Shown piece after piece: positions 61,701-64,000 of a stretch of DNA of 64,000 nucleotides. Origin of the DNA: Omphiscola glabra (Eukaryota; Mollusca; Gastropoda; Lymnaeidae). A program made the translations under genes and the position numbers. Positions within the stretch are counted from its first letter, which is position 1, and every line of letters begins with the position of its first letter. Below the pieces are notes generated by a model. It was not told the DNA's origin and searched no databases. It was given only the letters and a program-made list of their open reading frames with translations. The stretch spans positions 27,566,366-27,630,365 of the forward strand of contig OZ024795.1 in NCBI GenBank assembly GCA_964017045.1, read 5' to 3'.

Positions 61701-63986
61701 TTCATGAAATGTTCATTGACAACAAGTCAAACTGCGCCACAGATTGCTTCATTGGAATTACAGTCATGAGAAGTATTCATTTGTTCATCAACTGCTGTAG
61801 TGTGTCAACAGTACAAGAGGTCTGTGTTTGAGATTGGAATATTCTATGCTTGGACATGTTCTATGCTTGGACTTATTCTATGTTTGTACTTATTCTATGC
61901 TTGGGCATGTTCTATGCTTGGACTTATTCTATGCTTGGACATGTTCTATGCTTGGAAATGATCTATGCTTAGACATGTTCTATGCTTGGGCATGTTCTAT
62001 GCTTGTACTTATTCTATGTTTGTACTTATTCTATGCTTGGACATGTTCTATGCTTAAACATGTTCTATGCTTGGACTTATTCTATGCTTGGACATGTTCC
62101 ATGATTGGACATGTTCTATGCTTGGACATGTTCTATGCTTGGACATGTTCTATGCTTGGACTTATTCTATGCTTGGACATGTTCTATGCTTGGACATGTT
62201 CTATACTTGGACTTATTCTATGCTTGGACTTATTCTATGCTTGGACATGTTCAACTAATGAATGACAATTGTTAAAACAAGTAAAATAAGAGATTTGGAC
62301 CACATTTTCAATTGCCAGCACTAGACATAGTGTGACCAAACCTGACATTACCTTATGTAAGCACCTGCAGTCAAAAATCAAGAAAATATAATCATTTAGA
62401 AATCATTGCACATGTCTAAGAAAAAAAACTATGCATGGATGAACTGATATAAAATGAAATACTGATCAATAATCACCAACATGTTCAACATTATGAAATA
62501 ACAATAGCAGCTTACACAATGTGCAGTTTGCTTCAGAGGTAGCACCTGGTCTTGTTGTATAGAAAAGACTTGGGCATGAATCACACTTGTCAAAATACAG
62601 GCTCCCATTTCGATAAAAGCCAAGAAGGCAAAGTTCACAAGCATCTTCACCGAATTTCTTTTGGGAACCAGCCTGGCAGTAAACTGAACAAACAAGCAAT
62701 TATAAGTTTATACACAAGTGCACTTGTTTATTAACTAGGACTTCACAAAAGAAAATTGAATGACCAGTGTACCAGCTTGATGACTACCAATTCCTAGTGT
62801 AATCACCATTCTTCTTTATCATTTTAAGCAACATTCTATCATTAATAAAAATTAATGTTAATCCATTATTCTAAATCTTCTTATGGTGAGGTGAATTTTT
62901 AAAACTAGATGGTCAGGTTATAAAAAGTAGCCAGAACTAAATAATAAAAACACAGCTATAATAATACATAATTTTCTGACTGCTACAATGAAATCAGTAA
63001 TACAAAGAAATAATAGCGAACTCTTAAACTGTAGTAATGTGTCCAACTCATTAAGGCTGCATGGTCAAATGCTTCATAAGCTCCATTCCTTTAAAATAAA
63101 AAAAAAGTATCTTACATCTGCAATCAGACTTAAACATGGATCGAGTAGTCTCTGTGCGGTAGGAGCTGTTGTCTCCACATGAAATACAGGAATATTGCCA
63201 CCGTAAGTCTTGATAAAACCCAATCTCACAGTCACGAATTAGTCTTGGATTGCTTGGATCTCTATATGTCCCAGGGCCATTATCAGCTAGAGATAAATTG
63301 CATAATGTTTTAATTATGATTGTTTCTTTTTCAAAAGAGAACACAACTTTTTTATAAACCGGTAAACTACTTTAAAAATAAAATGCAGAGACTGACCAAA
63401 AAAATCTAAAAAAATTGAAGAATTTAGTTTGAAGTATTCAAAAAAGTTATTGCAACTTTCAAAAGTTCTGGGTTGATCACTGTTTCACCCTTGTATCTTA
63501 TCAATCAAAGTGATATGTTGAAGGAGGAGACAGAGAAAAAGATGGGAAGATAACATCAAAGAGTGGACAAGATTAAAACTAGGCAATGCTGTAGGCCTAC
63601 GTAGTGCAGAAGACAGAGAGGAATGGAGAAGCATAGTTTTCATGTCATCTGTGGCGCCCCAACAGTCCAAGGACTAAGGAACATGATGATGATGATGATT
63701 ATGACGATGATGATGATATGTTGAACAAGTAAAAAGAGATTTATCAAATGTGAAAAGGAAGATTTATCATTAAGATTGAGAAACTGGAGGAAAAACAACA
63801 GAGCTGTGGTATATGCCATTAACTTACCAACATTGCAGTCATTTATTGAAGTGCTAGACGTGTTTTGGGTCACAGTTGCATTAGGACATCTCTGACACAC
63901 ATTGTCATTTTCTCCTCTGTAGAAGCCAATGGCACATGGTGTGCAGTTGTTGCTGGTGCCTATTTCCTGACCAGGTGGACAATCAT
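49742..63986 (-). CDS. Type I membrane protein with 14 GCC2/GCC3 modules and 2 EGF-like modules (5' end outside window)
   Basis: Cell-surface protein of unknown function. Exons in transcript order: 63986-63828, 63286-63116, 62683-62516, 61664-61503, 60868-60698, 59732-59571, 59348-59184, 58919-58764, 58221-58042, 57205-57050, 56692-56528, 55946-55782, 55533-55372, 53824-53663 (one six-Cys GCC2/GCC3, ephrin-receptor-like module each); 52442-52317 and 51595-51485 (EGF-like); 50864-50750 (transmembrane helix [20 protein letters not shown] then basic RKR); 50240-50041 and 49776-49742 (tail and stop). All exons from the first to the EGF pair are phase 1-1 and the in-window part joins to 962 residues. 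The tail of about 78 residues contains FAVNPAF, an NPxF-type sorting motif, and YDDY. N-terminal domains and signal peptide lie beyond 64000. The domain mix resembles invertebrate multi-GCC2 surface proteins and SVEP/SCUBE-type modules, but no orthologue is recognised. Confidence 0.9.
50041..50864 (-). other. Transmembrane and cytoplasmic exons
   Basis: Exon 50864-50750 holds about 23 hydrophobic residues followed by ARRKRPHH, a stop-transfer signal that puts the cysteine-rich part outside. Exon 50240-50041 encodes most of the tail, with FAVNPAF and SLKAYDDYPTF as candidate adaptor or kinase sites. The tail has no kinase or death domain. Confidence 0.88.
51485..52442 (-). other. Two EGF-like exons before the membrane segment
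   Basis: Exon 52442-52317 encodes a Cys-rich segment (PCAVSTKCPITLQNC, then YRCECKPEYTNVSGVC), a divergent EGF-like module. Exon 51595-51485 encodes a canonical EGF module (CDIPDYCGAKGTC, then CECSDGFTGAEC). Both are phase 1-1, and the second joins the transmembrane exon. Confidence 0.85.
51994..52052. repeat. Perfect 24-bp inverted repeat in receptor-gene intron
   Basis: The arm 51994-52017 (begins AAAATTTTAGATATTATA) is perfectly complementary to 52029-52052, with an 11-nt loop. It is AT-rich. The flanking TATCCTAAAAT sequence is itself repeated, so this is a small foldback structure. Confidence 0.88.
53094..53325. repeat. Repeated AAGTGAGATTGTG motif split by an insertion with GAA tail
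   Basis: AAGTGAGATTGTGACTAGTC plus TTACAGTATTAT occurs at about 53101-53132, again at about 53259-53287 and (diverged) at about 53291-53322. Between the first and second copies lies about 125 bp of unrelated sequence ending in GAAGAAGAAGAAG, as expected for a short retroposed element inserted into a tandem array. No SINE family is recognised. Confidence 0.5.
53862..54342. repeat. 60-bp minisatellite, 8 copies, in receptor-gene intron
   Basis: The unit GTACTTGATCAAATGGAAAT, AGTTGATGGTAACATATAAG, CACAAGGCAATTAAGTGCTT is exactly 60 bp and repeated eight times. It keeps open frames on both strands. It starts about 40 bp from exon 53824-53663. Confidence 0.96.
54500..54785 (+). pseudogene. L2/CR1-like LINE 3' end remnant, antisense in receptor-gene intron
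   Basis: On the plus strand, from about 54609, APKLWNSLPPSLRSIEK is followed after a frame change by EKSFRKHLKTFLFNRFEE and a stop. This is the conserved C-terminus of L2/CR1-type ORF2. The short tail after it ends in the simple repeat ATCAATCAATCAA. The insertion is 5' truncated. Confidence 0.8.
55152..55265. repeat. 58-bp duplication in receptor-gene intron
   Basis: A block containing TGTAACTTTGAACTGTTCCA and TTGGACTGGGTGATCCCATT occurs twice in tandem between about 55174 and 55261. Confidence 0.85.
60236..60606. repeat. 18-20-bp minisatellite, about 20 copies, in receptor-gene intron
   Basis: The unit GTTCTGAATGTTAAGATATA occurs with or without the extra AG and with GAGG variants. It lies about 90 bp from exon 60868-60698 and is almost uniform at its right end. 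Confidence 0.95.
61262..61373 (+). mobile_element. Short LINE/SINE 3' tail with ATT microsatellite
   Basis: GTACAGTGCTTTGAGCCTTT followed by GGGGATGAAGCGTGATTTT and an ATT-repeat tail (about 61351-61371) is the layout of an L2/CR1-type 3' end or a SINE that borrowed it. No coding part is present. Confidence 0.55.
61836..62254. repeat. 17-bp minisatellite, about 24 copies, in receptor-gene intron
   Basis: Units of TTCTATGCTTGGACATG and TTCTATGCTTGGACTTA alternate irregularly, with occasional TGTTTGTACTTA variants. The array lies between module exons 62683-62516 and 61664-61503. Confidence 0.95.
63522..63718 (+). pseudogene. LINE ORF2 C-terminal fragment with ATG/GAT microsatellite tail, antisense in receptor-gene intron
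   Basis: An uninterrupted plus-strand frame, 63522-63677, encodes RRRQRKRWEDNIKEWTRLKL, then SAEDREEWRSIV and a stop. This is a common C-terminus of animal LINE ORF2. It is followed within a few bases by a GATGATGAT tail to 63718. It is a 5'-truncated retroposed copy, apparently young since the frame is intact. Confidence 0.82.
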
Positions 63987-64000
63987 CTGTTCATAAAGTG

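Noticed and set aside
61828..62265. 145-codon plus-strand Cys/Leu-rich repeat frame
   Set aside because: It is a translation of the 17-bp minisatellite between two module exons of the opposite strand.
1..64000. tRNA and rRNA genes
   Set aside because: No cloverleaf-compatible A/B box pair or rRNA core sequence was recognised by eye. A tRNAscan or Infernal run would settle this.

Overview
This is animal genomic DNA: AT-rich, with GT-AG introns throughout, compact exons, long introns, dense minisatellites and decayed non-LTR and DNA transposons. Gene content and repeat style suggest a lophotrochozoan, most likely a gastropod mollusc; the species is an inference and cannot be fixed from the window. 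No prokaryotic or viral genes are seen.

Three protein-coding genes account for nearly all supported coding sequence. (1) Plus strand 2695-22541: a complete 37-exon coding region for GBF1, the large Golgi Sec7-family ARF guanine-nucleotide exchange factor. All intron phases agree and the joined exons give 1851 residues. (2) Plus strand 32890-46416: an 8-exon secreted trypsin-like serine protease of 294 residues with an intact catalytic triad; its introns are full of minisatellites and LINE remnants. (3) Minus strand 63986-49742, with its 5' part beyond the right edge: a type I membrane protein with 14 cysteine-rich GCC2/GCC3 (ephrin-receptor-like) modules, two EGF-like modules, one transmembrane helix and a short tail. 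Each module is one phase 1-1 exon.

Layout: 1-2694 is upstream/5' leader DNA with a 0.6-kb inverted-repeat transposon. 2695-22541 is GBF1. 22542-25805 is its 3' flank, dominated by a 34-copy 63-bp satellite. 25806-32889 is intergenic. 32890-46416 is the protease. 46417-49741 is intergenic DNA plus the probable 3' UTR of the minus-strand gene. 49742-64000 is the multi-module receptor-like gene.

The most notable observations are: a strict two-type alternation of modules in the receptor-like gene (seven B-A pairs); minisatellites that begin at exon boundaries and copy a splice donor or the stop codon (four cases); minisatellites grown out of LINE coding sequence; and an internally deleted hAT element with perfect 8-bp target-site duplications 39 bp past the first protease exon. 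The three genes do not form an obvious pathway. They are a housekeeping trafficking factor, a secreted protease and a surface protein that happen to be neighbours.
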